DNA from: Paramarasmius palmivorus
Lineage: Eukaryota > Basidiomycota > Agaricomycetes > Agaricales > Marasmiaceae
Length of the DNA: 64,000 nucleotides
Assembly: GCA_037176845.1 (NCBI GenBank)
Contig: JAYKXP010000005.1
Location: 62,001-126,000, forward strand
Reading direction: 5' to 3'
Shown: one piece after another, positions 21,812 through 32,553 of the stretch
Layout of the letters: every line of letters begins with the position of its first letter
How positions within the stretch are numbered: position 1 is the first letter of the stretch
Translations under genes and position numbers: made by a program
The notes under the pieces: generated by a model
Databases searched by the model: none
Seen by the model: only the letters and a program-made list of their open reading frames with translations
Told to the model about the DNA's origin: nothing

Positions 21812-23433
21812 CTAATGTGAGCGTCTAACGTACACGTCCCCATTACCATTGACTTTGCGCTCAGGTTTGACGAAACCAGCTGCTTTCTTTTCTTTCGCAA
21901 TAGTAGCAATTAATGCGAGGAAGTCGTTGACAGCTTCTTCAGAAGTTTGGATGTGGACTACAAGACGGGAACCACCTAAGAATAAAGGCTCTGGAAGTTG
22001 GCTACCTCTCTCGGCAATTTCGTCGTAGGTAGTACCGATACTGCCGGCATCGTAGAAAATCTGAGACAATTTTATGAGTTCCAGCATTCAGGAGTAGGAA
22101 ATAAACGCTACCATGCATGTTTCTGCACGACTGGTGATGTCTACACCAACCGCTTCGAGCCCCTCCTCTAGTTTCTTGGTGAGGGCATGAACGCGTGGCA
22201 ATTGGGGGAAGTTATACGTCAAAGCGTATGCAGCGGAGCCCGCTAGAATACCAGTTTGACGCATCCCACCGCCAAACAGCTTGCGGATTCGTCTTGCCCT
22301 CTGAATGAACTCTTTGGGACCGACAAGGCAAGATCCGATTGGTGCACCTGGATAAATGGAAATTCGGTGAGTGGTAGGCACATGGAGCTCGATCTATTTC
22401 GATAGCTTACCCAGCCCTTTACTGAAGCACAAGCTGACCGAGTCAAAAGGCTTGCACAGTTCATCCAGAGGTGTACCAGTTTCAGCGGCAACATGCCAAA
22501 TCCGGGCACCGTCGAGATGCATCTTGATGTCTTTGGAATGAGCGAATTCCGATATGGCCACGATCTCCTCCTGAGGAAAGATTGTCCCATTCAACGTGTT
22601 TTCCAAGGAGATGATTTCGGTCGGTGCACTAGCAATCTGTTCGTCATCGACAACAAGATCCGTAGAGTCACGGGCTCACAAATGGACGTCAGGGCCATAG
22701 ACGACGTTTGCTTTTACGTCTTCTAGGGTGAGGTGGTGGCCTATGATACTCTGCGTTATTATCCGAGCATGGATGTGAATGCGGAGGCTTACCATTTGAC
22801 GGAATTACAGGAGTCACTGCAGCACCACTGTGGAAACCACAACCGCCGACTTCGTATCTAGAAGCCAAGATATCCGTTTCAACGCGTTTGTCTGGTGCAG
22901 GGTGTTATGCTTACTTGTAGATATGGCTTCGATGGTCACAAAGAATCGTGTAGGGCGGTTGCTTGAGATGCGTACGCAGAGCAATTTGGTTGGAAGCGGT
23001 GCCAGAGGGCATGAAAAGTCCCGCTTCTTTGCCGGTAATTTTGGCAACGTGTGCTTCAAGAGCGCTAGTGGAAGCGTCAATCGATAGTCAAGATCATAGC
23101 TCTGGAATTCATACACAGTAGTGGGCTCGTGATAGACATCGTCTCCAAGAGATGATAAGGTAGCATACGCGTACATTTCCTTCGTTGGAACTGAAGACAG
23201 TGTTCATAAGACATCGAGATGGAATGTGCCTGGAAGAGTCACCAGTTATAGTGTCCGCTGGACGCTCTTCAGTAGATGTCTACCAGAACAGACTAAAATG
23301 ACTCACAGACAAACGTCCTTGCTACCTCTCTCTGTTTCTGAGCGTTATCTAGTGCAGCAGTGGCTGAGGAGAGTATATCCAGCTTGACAAGGTCTGCAAC
23401 CTTTGCGCGGGCAGAGTCTGTAGCAGAAGACAT
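21812..23433 (-). CDS. GLY1: L-threonine aldolase (low specificity), PLP enzyme
   Basis: Exons (complement) 23433-23311, 23264-23243 (uncertain), 23190-23115, 23064-22915, 22857-22793, 22740-22680, 22628-22411, 22347-22112, 22060-21812; 399 aa. It cleaves threonine to glycine and acetaldehyde in the cytosol. Signature parts: VPTKEMYAYATLSSLGDDVYHE, ITGKEAGLFMPSGTASNQIALR, HIYKYEVGGCGFHSGA, SLENTLNGTIFPQEEI, MHLDGARIWH and the PLP lysine in CFSKGLGAPIGS (Lys236). The 5' end is odd: the usual RDFRSDT is reproduced only as RTF plus RPADTITV through a 22-nt exon with weak borders (GTCTGT donor, AAGAG acceptor). The strong GTGAGT donor next to it leads to a stop. The rest is secure. Confidence 0.87.
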
Positions 23434-23694
23434 GGTACGACGAAACCAAGGAATGAGAAGAGGTCCAAGGCTTACGGATCCAAGAAGCATTGAATTTCCA
23501 GGAATATTTTTATAGCGTCGAAGGGATCTGAGTCAGGATTGATATACCAAATCAGTAGCACGTAGTAACACGGATCTCGAGGACCTGAGGACGGGAAAGA
23601 TTTTACGTAAATTACTCCTTCCAAAAAGCTACATTCTGCTCACCCAGTCCGCGCATCTTTTTTCTTTCATTTCTTTCCTTTCATTTTCTAGACA

Positions 23695-24081
23695 ATGGGC
23701 AACGTATAATTTCTTCATATCTATTTTGAATCAGTACTCATCCATTCATTCTAGGGAGCAAAGGCAGCTCAAAAGCGTGAGCGAAACGCTGACAAGAGCG
23801 CAGCTAAAGGATCAAAGAGTCAGGCCAAGGTGAATCTCTTGAAACCAAATAGGAACATGGTGCTGGAGTCGACTTACCATGAACAAGGTGAACGAGGCAG
23901 CTAAAAGCATTGTTTGTGCTACATGCAAGCAGCCTTTCGTGAGTCTTCTGTGGTTTTCATGGTCTTCTTGGGCTTATCTGGTTTGTAGTTGGTGACTACA
24001 CGGCAACCTGCTCTTGAACAGCACTCACAAGACAGACACAACAAGACTCTCGCTGAATGTTTTCCCACTTTCAAAGCATGA
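23695..24081 (+). CDS. Small zinc-binding protein of the At2g23090/4F5 type
   Basis: Exons 23695-23703, 23755-23829, 23888-23938, 23989-24081; 75 aa. The first exon codes only Met-Gly-Asn. The protein reads MGNGAKAAQKRERNADK, then a Lys/Ala-rich stretch, then IVCATCKQPFLVTTRQPALEQHSQDRHNK with two Cys and two His in C2H2 order. This matches the short eukaryotic family with an N-terminal 4F5-like basic helix and one zinc finger; plant At2g23090 has a known structure but no settled function. The 9-nt start exon is supported by the conserved MGNG start and a clean GTATAA donor. Confidence 0.8.
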
Positions 24082-24239
24082 CTGCCGAATCGTACCTTTA
24101 GATGCTTTCGGGTCTTGTTGCTTTTGCACGAGGGGGATTGTCGTTGTATCGTATTCACCACACGTTCATTGAGTTGGAATGGTTATGGGTTTCATGCAAA
24201 AATGAGGGGTCTGCAGTCTAAAACGTGTCCGAGTCTAAA

Positions 24240-24646
24240 TTATCCCATCAGTCCACCAGCACCTCCGGCCGCAGCCTGTCCACGACTCTGAATCTTCTCT
24301 CCGACTTTTTTCTGCACTTCGTTGTACTTTGCGACACACCGGTCTATGCAGACCATTTCTCCCTTCGTGAGTTCGCCGTCCGAATATCGTGTGCTTATGC
24401 ACTTGTTGTGACATGACCTGGGTCAGAAATGAGTAAAACTGTGGTTCCGAATGAGCGCGAACGATGCGTGAATACTGACGAGACCATGCGGTTGAAAAAG
24501 TCCGTGACGGTGTCGAGTCTAGACACGGTATCAGTGATGTTCTACAAGTAAAAGAAGAAGAATGATACGCACTCAGTTATAGCCATTTCAATTTTGTCAT
24601 TGTTGAGACCACCTGAAGACGACCTTGGACCGCTGAGGAATGACAT
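24240..24646 (-). CDS. TIM10: Mitochondrial intermembrane-space chaperone Tim10
   Basis: Exons (complement) 24646-24573, 24518-24480, 24417-24240; 96 aa. It carries twin Cx3C motifs (CHNKC and CIDRC) separated by 16 residues, preceded by LDTVTDFFNRMVSS and followed by KYNEVQKKVGEKIQ, as in Tim10. Tim9-Tim10 hexamers carry hydrophobic precursors to TIM22. The C-terminal Gln/Ala/Gly tail is variable in the family. Head-to-head with UTP4, 114 bp between start codons. Confidence 0.93.
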
Positions 24647-24760
24647 GGTTGAGGAGAGGAGCAAGGAAACAAATTTGGTAATGACCGACCCATCAAAAAA
24701 TTTTGGTCGCGTCGGCGTTTACACTTTCGCTCAGAGTTCTTCATTTTGGCACTGGTCACC

Positions 24761-27622
24761 ATGCCAGAGCCATCGATTCCTGTTCATCGTTGCCGCTTCG
24801 TCGACTACAATCCTTCTGCTATAACTGCCCTTGCATTTCCCCCTCTACCTCTTCCCCCTACAACAAAACCCAAATCCGCGTCGGAGCAGAACAGAAATTT
24901 TCCAAAATTTGGGATATTAGCTGTAGGGCATGCCAATGGGAATATCGACCTTTGTGAATGGACAGGTTCAGAGCGCGATCTACAAGCACATCAGGGCTGG
25001 TCGGTGACAAAGGTGAGTATTCGTTTACTGTCGAGAGATATGTACTCATAATTTTTAGACGATCAATGGTTTATACCCGTCAAAAGTAGATTCGCTGGTT
25101 TTTATACTGCGAGATCCCGATACCTTGAAATATGAAGACGTTCCTTCAATAGCAGACCTTCGACTGTTCAGTTCAGGAGGAGGTAGCGACTTGATAGAAT
25201 GGGATATGGAGCATCTATGTATTCGGGCAAGTTACCGTTTACTTGCCTTTGCTCTTTTTATTCATTATGGGTTTAGAGAACCATCAACTCCCAGGGTGGC
25301 TCTATCTGGTGTGTCGCCGCCAACCCAGCATCTACAATGCTAGCCTTGGGCTGTGAAGATGGCACCGTTCGTTTGGTTTCTGTATCAGACGATACCTTAA
25401 CGCACCATCGACGTTTTGATCGTGTCAAGTGTCGTATACTCAGCCTTGCTTGGGGACCTCCCGTTCCGCAGGAACCAAAGGAAACCTCAGACTCGGATTC
25501 TGATGATGAGGGAACTTGGTCAGACTCATGGCTAGTCACGGGCTGCTCGGACAGTAGTTTGCGAAAGTGGGATGTCTCTTCCGGTCGGGTGCTTGACCGG
25601 ATGGGTACCGACAAAATAAGAGGAGAAAGAACATTGGTGTGGGCAGTGGCGGCTCTGGGGTACGTGGAATTCCGTTTCTGCTCTGGTTGCGACGCCTCAT
25701 ATTATTAGATAGTGACGGAACAATAGTTTCTGGCGATTCCTTAGGCTTGGTCAAATTCTGGGACTCACGTACGAGCACCCAATTGCATAGTTTCCAAGCA
25801 CACGGCGCAGATGTGCTTTGTCTTACGGTTGGACCTGTAGGTCATTCCAACACCTTTTGTTATACTTGTACTCATGTTTTACCTCAGGAGGGTAATGTTG
25901 TGTACTCGACTGGTGTCGACCAGAAGACGACACAGTTCTCTCTTGTCAAGACTTCGTCAAAGTCCGAATCCACGTCTATCCTAAGAACATCGAGTCGCTG
26001 GGTGCAGTCCTCATCTCGGCGGATGCATTCGCACGACGTTCGTGCACTCTGTATTTGGCCACCACATACACCACTTCCCCCTTCACACAAAAGACATTTT
26101 CCTTCTGACGTCGCTCCCGTTCTCGCGTCAGGTGGACTTGACATGTCCGTTGTCGTCAAACCAGCCGCTTTGCCGGCAAGTACGGCTCTATCCAAGGTTC
26201 TCAACCCATTGGCAACCAGCGTCGATGTCGTTTTCGAAGATTCGTATCACCGTCGACTAGCCTATCCACCAGGACCGTCGTCAAACTATGTCGTTCACGT
26301 AGCACGGCGTGCACGGCTCGTTTCTTGTATGCGAGATGCAAGTCTTACTATATGGAGAATCTTGAAGACGGCTAGTGCAGAAGAAGAAATCGACCCCGAT
26401 GCTCCTGACTGGGAAAAGTGCCTTGAGATGGAGTTTGACGTGCATACCACTCTTGTCGCGAGTGCGATATCAGACGACGGGCAGTGGCTTGTGGTTTCGG
26501 ATATGTACGAGACGAAGCTTTTTGCTCTAAATCACGATGTGAGTTACTACTGTTCAGCGAACTTGCCTTGACTAATACATCATTAGGATAACGGAACCAT
26601 GAAGCCTCGCAGAACACGAGATTTTTCGTCCATAATAGAACCGCATCTTCCCCCGAAACCGGCTTCAAGAGGAGGTCTAGCCTTTTCCTTCACGCCCGAT
26701 TCTACGAAACTTGTCATGACCACCGCCATGTCTTCGTATGTGTTGATCATCGAACTGCAAAATGGGGACAAGCCGTCTGTTCTGCGGAAATTTGACCACC
26801 ATCGGCAGAGCCCAAGAGGTACAAGGGTAGTTAAGGATATAAGGCCTGCAATCAATGATGTTGAAATGGGAGAGCCAGACGAAGAGCCACAGTCAGAAGA
26901 GGAAGAACAAGACGCATTTGCTAAACCAGAACACGCCAACATCCTCCGAATTGCCGTGAGCGCAGATGGACAGTGGTTAGCAACATCCGACGATAAATGC
27001 AGAACGCATGTCTTCAATCTCGATGCACTCCAGGTACGTTCCAGACGTGATACTTTGCCTAATGCAGTAAGCTAAGTGCCGATTTTAGCACCATTGTTCG
27101 TTACCTTCCTTCCCTCTACCCGCCCAGTCCCTTGCCTTCGATCCTTCCCGCCCCAGTCATCTATTGTTGGCGTTCCCCAATAATAGTTTCCAAATATACG
27201 ATGTGGAGACACGTCAATTCCCGGCGTGGTCTCGCGAACTTTCCAGCCACCTCCCAAGACGGTTTACCACCATTCACGACGCACTCCTCGGAGTTGCTTT
27301 TACCCCAGTCACCTCGCCCACCTCTCCACGATCCGTCATCTTCTGGGGTGCCACTTGGTTATGCAAAATTCCATTAGACGAATCCAGTGCAGGTGCACAG
27401 TCTTCACGAAAACGTCGCCGTGAGAGTACCAAAGAGCTATCTCCTCAAAAAGCCGATGGATCCTCTTGGGAACACAGGGTCAAGATGATTACACAGTATA
27501 GACCGTTGTTACTTGTTGACTTTGTGGGTGAAGGAGAGTTGGTAGTTGTTGAACGGCCGTTGGTGGATGTTTTGGCTACACTACCACCTGCGTTCTTCAA
27601 GCACAAGTATGGCGCGTCTTAA
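24761..27622 (+). CDS. UTP4: U3 snoRNP / t-UTP WD40 protein Utp4 (cirhin)
   Basis: Exons 24761-25012, 25059-25226, 25277-25659, 25713-25836, 25888-26538, 26587-27033, 27089-27622; 852 aa. It reads as two WD40 propellers: VHRCRFVDYNPSAITALAF, GILAVGHANGNIDLCEW, MLALGCEDGTVRLV, WLVTGCSDSSLRKWD, TIVSGDSLGLVKFWD, VVYSTGVDQKTTQFSL, VLASGGLDMSVVVK, LRIAVSADGQWLATSDD. Utp4 belongs to the t-UTP/UtpA complex, which binds the 5' ETS of pre-rRNA in the nucleolus. Intron 2 (25227-25276) needs a GC donor, CGG|GCAAGT, to join LCIR to RTINSQGGSIWCVAA. Acidic inserts (DSDSDDEG; EPQSEEEEQD) are typical of ribosome factors. Confidence 0.9.
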
Positions 27623-27866
27623 TCTGTTGTTGGTAACGATGTGTCTATTTTGACGTGTATAGTGTTATACAAAAAAGTACATGTATCGTATTGATTATTC
27701 CCTGCGGTATGAAGCAATTATACTCGAAGTTTCGGTATGCCCTCTACCCAAAATGAACTACTGTCTGTTGCAAAAGAACTGTACGGTTTGTACCCGTCCG
27801 GCGGTATGCCAAGATTGATGATGAACGCCACGAACGACCCTGAAGAGTGTTTCCTCACTATTGATG

Positions 27867-28861
27867 TCATCGCCCGATGGTCTTACGAAGCTCTGACTCG
27901 GTATCCTGTTTCTGGTCCTCCCTGGAAGATGTCAATAGAATTCGGAAGAACGTGCGCGAATGTTAGGTCTTACCTCGAGTTGATTATGGAAAGGTAGAGA
28001 GTCCAGAATACACCGCACGTCGATTGGAATGGTACACGGTATGGGAGAGGCATGAATCTGAAGTTTATGAGTTGTGCTATTGGCCACACCTGCCAATTGG
28101 TAACGAGTGCAGGGACAAAGAGGTCTTCGTATTTTTGCCGTATTTGGGATTTATTGCGGCCTTCCATGACACCCATTGAACCTAGGAAAAGAGCGAGCTG
28201 AGAGAGTTGAGTTGAGTTACTAGTGTGAAGCTGAGTGATAAAGACGCGTACTCCTGTTGGTGCCCTGGATACAGCATCAGTACAACCGCAATGGATAGAA
28301 AGGGTGTGACAACGTACATTATCAGCTGGTCGCAGGCAACTCTTTTCCCCAGTGACATGAAGCTAACTCTTCCTCCTGCAGAGAGAGCACGAAGTGGAAA
28401 CCTAGACTCTAGGAAAGCATTCCATTTGCCGATAAGCGGACCTGGGGAAGAAACGGTGAGAAGTGGTCGAGAAGACTGCGGTTTTCGACGTACTAATGCA
28501 GAAACCAAAACAGAAAAACCGCAAGGTTCGCACGTAGTCATAGTGGGGCTGTGGTTCGTGCTCTTTTCTTGCATACTAGACGATGGCGAAACATGTTAGC
28601 GAGATAAGGGAACGGTGAAGGGTACAGCTGTACACACCGTGTTTTGATACGATTGAGCGACGAAATCTCCTAGAGCATTGAATCCACCTCCAACCTATAC
28701 ACAAATATAACATGAGCAACGGCCGTCAAATAGCGTACCAAGTGAATACATACGATAGCTAGAGTAGCTTTGGGGGATTTATTGAAGCTTTCTGTGTATA
28801 CGCGAGTGACGGCGAGAGTAGACATGAATTTATGGAAAAGAGTGGAATGGGAAGCTCTCAT
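27867..28861 (-). CDS. Mpv17/PMP22-family membrane protein (Sym1-like)
   Basis: Exons (complement) 28861-28754, 28694-28638, 28575-28494, 28441-28318, 28264-28252, 28197-27974, 27921-27867; 220 aa. Hallmarks: KATLAIVGGGFNALGDFVAQ, RTLRFFCFGFCISPLIGKW, VACDQLIMAPTG, YEDLFVPALVTNWQVWPIAQ, INFRFMPLPYRVPFQS and FWTLYLSIINS. Four membrane spans are expected. Yeast Sym1 sits in the inner mitochondrial membrane; other members are peroxisomal. The fifth exon is only 13 nt and encodes the APTG of the family motif. A continuous ORF reads through to a stop at 27970, but a strong GTAAGA donor and a final exon ending at 27867 give the usual charged tail. Confidence 0.85.
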
Positions 28862-29263
28862 TTATATCTGTGGAGAGAGAGGTGCCACAATGGAGCATCC
28901 ACTTTCATGGAGTTTCTGGCGCAAATCCTGACGCGACAGGAGCCGCGACCCCACTTCTGTATTTAGCGCCGGCAAGAGAGCCGCTGAGTCATCCATCAAA
29001 CTCGACTGTACGCGTAACCGTCAACTTTTCTCTGAGAAAAGACCTGTGGTCGTCTCGCAATGGAATACCATCCACAGATAGGATGTAATAAACCAGCTAT
29101 TCATCATAGCACGATGGCTCGACAACACCACTATTGTGATCCATGGGATATCCTAGCAAACTAGCCACACTTGCAAGTCGGAACTTGAAAGCTCAGACTC
29201 AGGAGTAGCAGTTCTGACCCCTTTTTCCAATTGAACCTTCGTTTAAACCACCAAAAGATCACC
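28862..29263. other. Intergenic, divergent promoters
   Basis: Between the Mpv17-family gene (-) and the unknown gene at 29264 (+). No gene or named element seen. Confidence 0.4.
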
Positions 29264-31138
29264 ATGCAAACTTCTTTTTCAGAAAAGTCGTCCGTCGTGC
29301 CTTCGGAACTGCGAGTGGCACCAAAAGGTATGTAGCACATTGTCATACTATCCCGAATAGCACCTCTCAAGCTCTGGAATGCAGCGAGAAAACCGGCCAT
29401 ACCACCATCGGACCTGCGAGTCGTACCCAAAGGTATGTAAGGCTGTCATCATCCTGAGCGGCAACTAATAAACTCCTCTGGTGTAGTGCCATCATTCAAT
29501 GAAACGGTTTTACTGCTCAGTTACAGGCTTGCTCCTGGCTACAGTAACGAAGAGGAAATCGCACGTTCAACAGAACCTTTGGCTTCAGTCGCCTGCGTAC
29601 AAGCTGTCGATTACTCTAACGAGGAGACAATCTGGGTTGTAGGGATGAAAGATGCTGATAAACTGTCATCTCATCTTCGTATTTTCGGCCGGCAGGTTCA
29701 TTTTCGACCTGAAAATGGTACAGTCTATCGGCCTCCAAGGTATTACCTTCAGCCCAATGGGTTCATATTCCCACATTATTACCGAGCAGATTCACTGCCT
29801 CCGCTAGACGCACGGCATCCCATTATCGAAGACATTCACATCCAACGTATCCGAAAAGATCTGCCCTATGCATGCGGAATCTCTGTTCTGCAGTATGGCG
29901 AGGTCGAGCTGCTTCTCAAAAGAATTCCCAGATACATTGCGTACATGTCAGAGTTCCCGCGGACTATTGGCGGCCTCCCTTACTTTGTGCGCTGGGTTCC
30001 TGACCAGCCCTTGATTCCAACGTGCAGTCACGCAATTTCGTCCGAAAGCAAGATAGACGAAGCTTCTGGAAAACAATTCATAGAGGATGCTGGGTGCTTT
30101 GGTCTCAAACTCAGAAACCAGGAGGGCAAGTATGCTATAACAGCGGCCACTCATGCATTCGTCAAACTGCCGGAGGAACTGTCCCTCTCCTCTTTCTTCT
30201 TGGTGCGAGTCGCCACTCAGCTCTTTGTAGATGCCCCAAATTTTATCCATCGGAAACTCAGGCATTATATGCCACGGTTACTTGGACTAGATCCCCCGTT
30301 GGGTATCGAAGTATACATTCCGTCCGGTGACACTGCCGAAATACGATCCCCCGTCGGCACGATCACAAAAAGCTTTGATACGCCATCCTCAACCGTCCCT
30401 TATCCTGAAGGATACCGCCATGATCTATCAGTCATCACAGGACCCAACCTACCAGACATCGTTGCCGCACCAGGTCTTCCACTCCTGAAGGAATTCCTAC
30501 CTTTCAACGACGTCTTCGAGCATCGCGACAGGGCCATCTTCACAGTTTCTTACCCTTTCCTCAGTGACCCCGCCGTCTCTGGACTAGAGACGACGGATCT
30601 AGTTGCACACGAATCGTTGCTTTCTGCGCTTCGTATCGAGTGGTCTGATTCCCCCAAAGACAATATCACTTCAGCAGTAATCTGGCGGACAAAAGCTGCT
30701 CACCTTCCTACCAAAGATATCGACATGCCGGAGGATGCTGCAATTACCGAGCCACCTCAAACGATGCCACTCCCTGATGGCGGCAACGTTCAGGCAATTG
30801 GTCCCAGCGGATCAGTGCTTTGCGTCGGAAGTGATGAAGCTTCCTCTTCAACACCCGTACCATCATCGGCGAAGGTTATCTGCTTCCATAATTTCCAGAT
30901 GGAGCGTCCGACGTTGAGAGGGCCGACTAGTACGCAAAATCAGAGAAACGGAGATACAAAGGGGGATCTGGCGAGTGGTGCAAACAAGGAAACGTACCCC
31001 ACGTTCCAGGGTGGGTTCCAGCTGCCGAGTGAAATCTACAACTATACTATCGACATGGGACGAACGCAAGCGTCCGAGTCAAACAGTGGAGAAGCGATTG
31101 ATATAATCATCGACACATGTAGTTTTAAACCATTGTAA
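29264..31138 (+). CDS. Unknown 571-aa protein with a possible trypsin-like fold segment
   Basis: Exon 2 (29487-31138) is one 1.65-kb open frame. The simplest start is ATG 29264 with exon 1 29264-29327 and a 160-bp intron. Inside that intron is a near repeat of the exon-1 end (ELRVAPK|GTATGT, then DLRVVPK|GTATGT, donors at 29328 and about 29432), so the 5' end may be alternatively spliced. I do not recognise the family. Residues around 210-235 read GCFGLKLRNQEGKYAITAATHAFV, which resembles the GxxG...TAAH segment carrying the catalytic His of trypsin-fold proteases. I cannot point to a convincing GxSG serine motif, so peptidase activity is a guess. Later parts have YPEGYRHDLSVITGP and a Ser/Pro-rich tail. 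No signal peptide or membrane span. Confidence 0.5.
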
Positions 31139-32553
31139 TTTGGTTGAGATTTTCATTTGTCAAGCACGAGTGTAACACGAAGACGTTGACGAGATTCGTG
31201 TTACTACGTGCTACTGACATGTCAATATTTCAATCCTGACTCAGATCCCTACAACGACGCAATAAAAACTCGAAAGCGCACGTTCCGCGCAAATACCTTG
31301 CCACAAGATTTTGAGCTTTAGTAGGCCTGTAACCGGCCCCTCACGCGACGAGCAAGCAGAACCGGTTACAGGTCTAGAGCTTTAGTGCTAGAAATGTATC
31401 ACCTCGGACTCGTCATAATGTGGGAATGTGAATTTTGTCCATATTTATCGCTCTCGTTATGGTGGTCCATTGTGAACAAAATTATTTTTTTGCATGTAGT
31501 AGTGAAATCTCAATCTCGTTCCCTGTAAAATCAGTGAACTCCCAAATTTGATTGTTGAAACTCGAAATCTCTTGATTGATGCGCAAAGTTGCCGCTTAAG
31601 TTGTACGTGATCTCGACGCGTCCTCGTAGCGCGGAGGAATATCATTGCAATCAGTGTACTATAGGGCTCTCAAGATGCGTCAAATCCTCAGAATTGCACA
31701 GATAGCTTGGGATAATAGACTGCTCATTTACTTGACAGTAGCTATTGTAATAACATTGTACATAAAACCTACACTTTTTTTTATAGTGTTGAAGAGCCTC
31801 TAATGAACGACCAGGTCGTACAGCAGCTAGGCCCGTGAGTAGTTCTCTCAGTATTATAGACAAGCTCAAGCTTTTACTTCCTTCCGTCAGGTCTGTGTTC
31901 GCCATACAAGCCCCGGAAAAGAAGCATCCATCAATGCATGCACATTGCATCCAAGGGCTCAATCTTACGTGTCAGATAGTGTCCACCCTCTTGTCAATGA
32001 TTGGCAAAATCATGGTTTGGCATCCTCCAGAATCATTGAACGAGTGTGTCCAAAAGCTTGATGTACTTAGATCACTATTAGAGTGGCATTTGAGGCATGC
32101 GGCACTTGAGATCACTTGAGAGCCAATTCAGCTGTGTATATATTTAAGTAGCAATGTGACCATTTGGTGGTAGAAAGTATACTACTTCATTAATAACCTA
32201 CCAGTGAAGATTAATACTGCCGTTGATATAATGTACTGTGGCTATTCCACGCAGGAGGGAACCTCAAGAAAGGTGAATGAAGAGAAGTGGCGGGATCGGT
32301 ACCGATTATGAAATATTATCGGGGATCGATACCGAATATACATAGCCGTTCCGTATGGGTTTATAAGATTTCCCATCAAAAAAAAAACGAGTGCGCATCA
32401 AGATTTCGACGTTTGGGCAGGAAGGACCCCAAAATTACATGTACTTGTATCTGTAACTCTTCGTCTCCTTGCTTAACGAGTACAAGTCTGCGAAAGAACA
32501 TCTAGGAAATGCGGATCACCATGCCAATGCCGAAAACAACATTTATGGGTCGT
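31139..32553. other. 1.4-kb region without a convincing gene
   Basis: Contains a small inverted-repeat element (31322-31376). A short open frame at 31835-32119 (+, 94 codons) has no recognisable motif. Two imperfect direct repeats of GGGATCGGTACCGATTAT lie at 32292-32309 and 32322-32339, the first holding a perfect ATCGGTACCGAT palindrome. The rest is AT-rich. I see no supported gene. Confidence 0.5.
31322..31376. mobile_element. Tiny TIR element with 9-bp direct flanking repeats
   Basis: Imperfect 15-bp terminal inverted repeats, TAGGCCTGTAACCGG (31322-31336) and CCGGTTACAGGTCTA (31362-31376), flank a 25-bp core. Outside them is the 9-bp direct repeat GAGCTTTAG (31313-31321 and 31377-31385). 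A TIR plus a 9-bp duplication fits a Mutator-like MITE remnant, though 55 bp is very small. Confidence 0.45.

Noticed and set aside
27737..27997. 86-codon + strand ORF
   Set aside because: Antisense to the last exons of the Mpv17-family gene, whose frame and motifs are much better supported.
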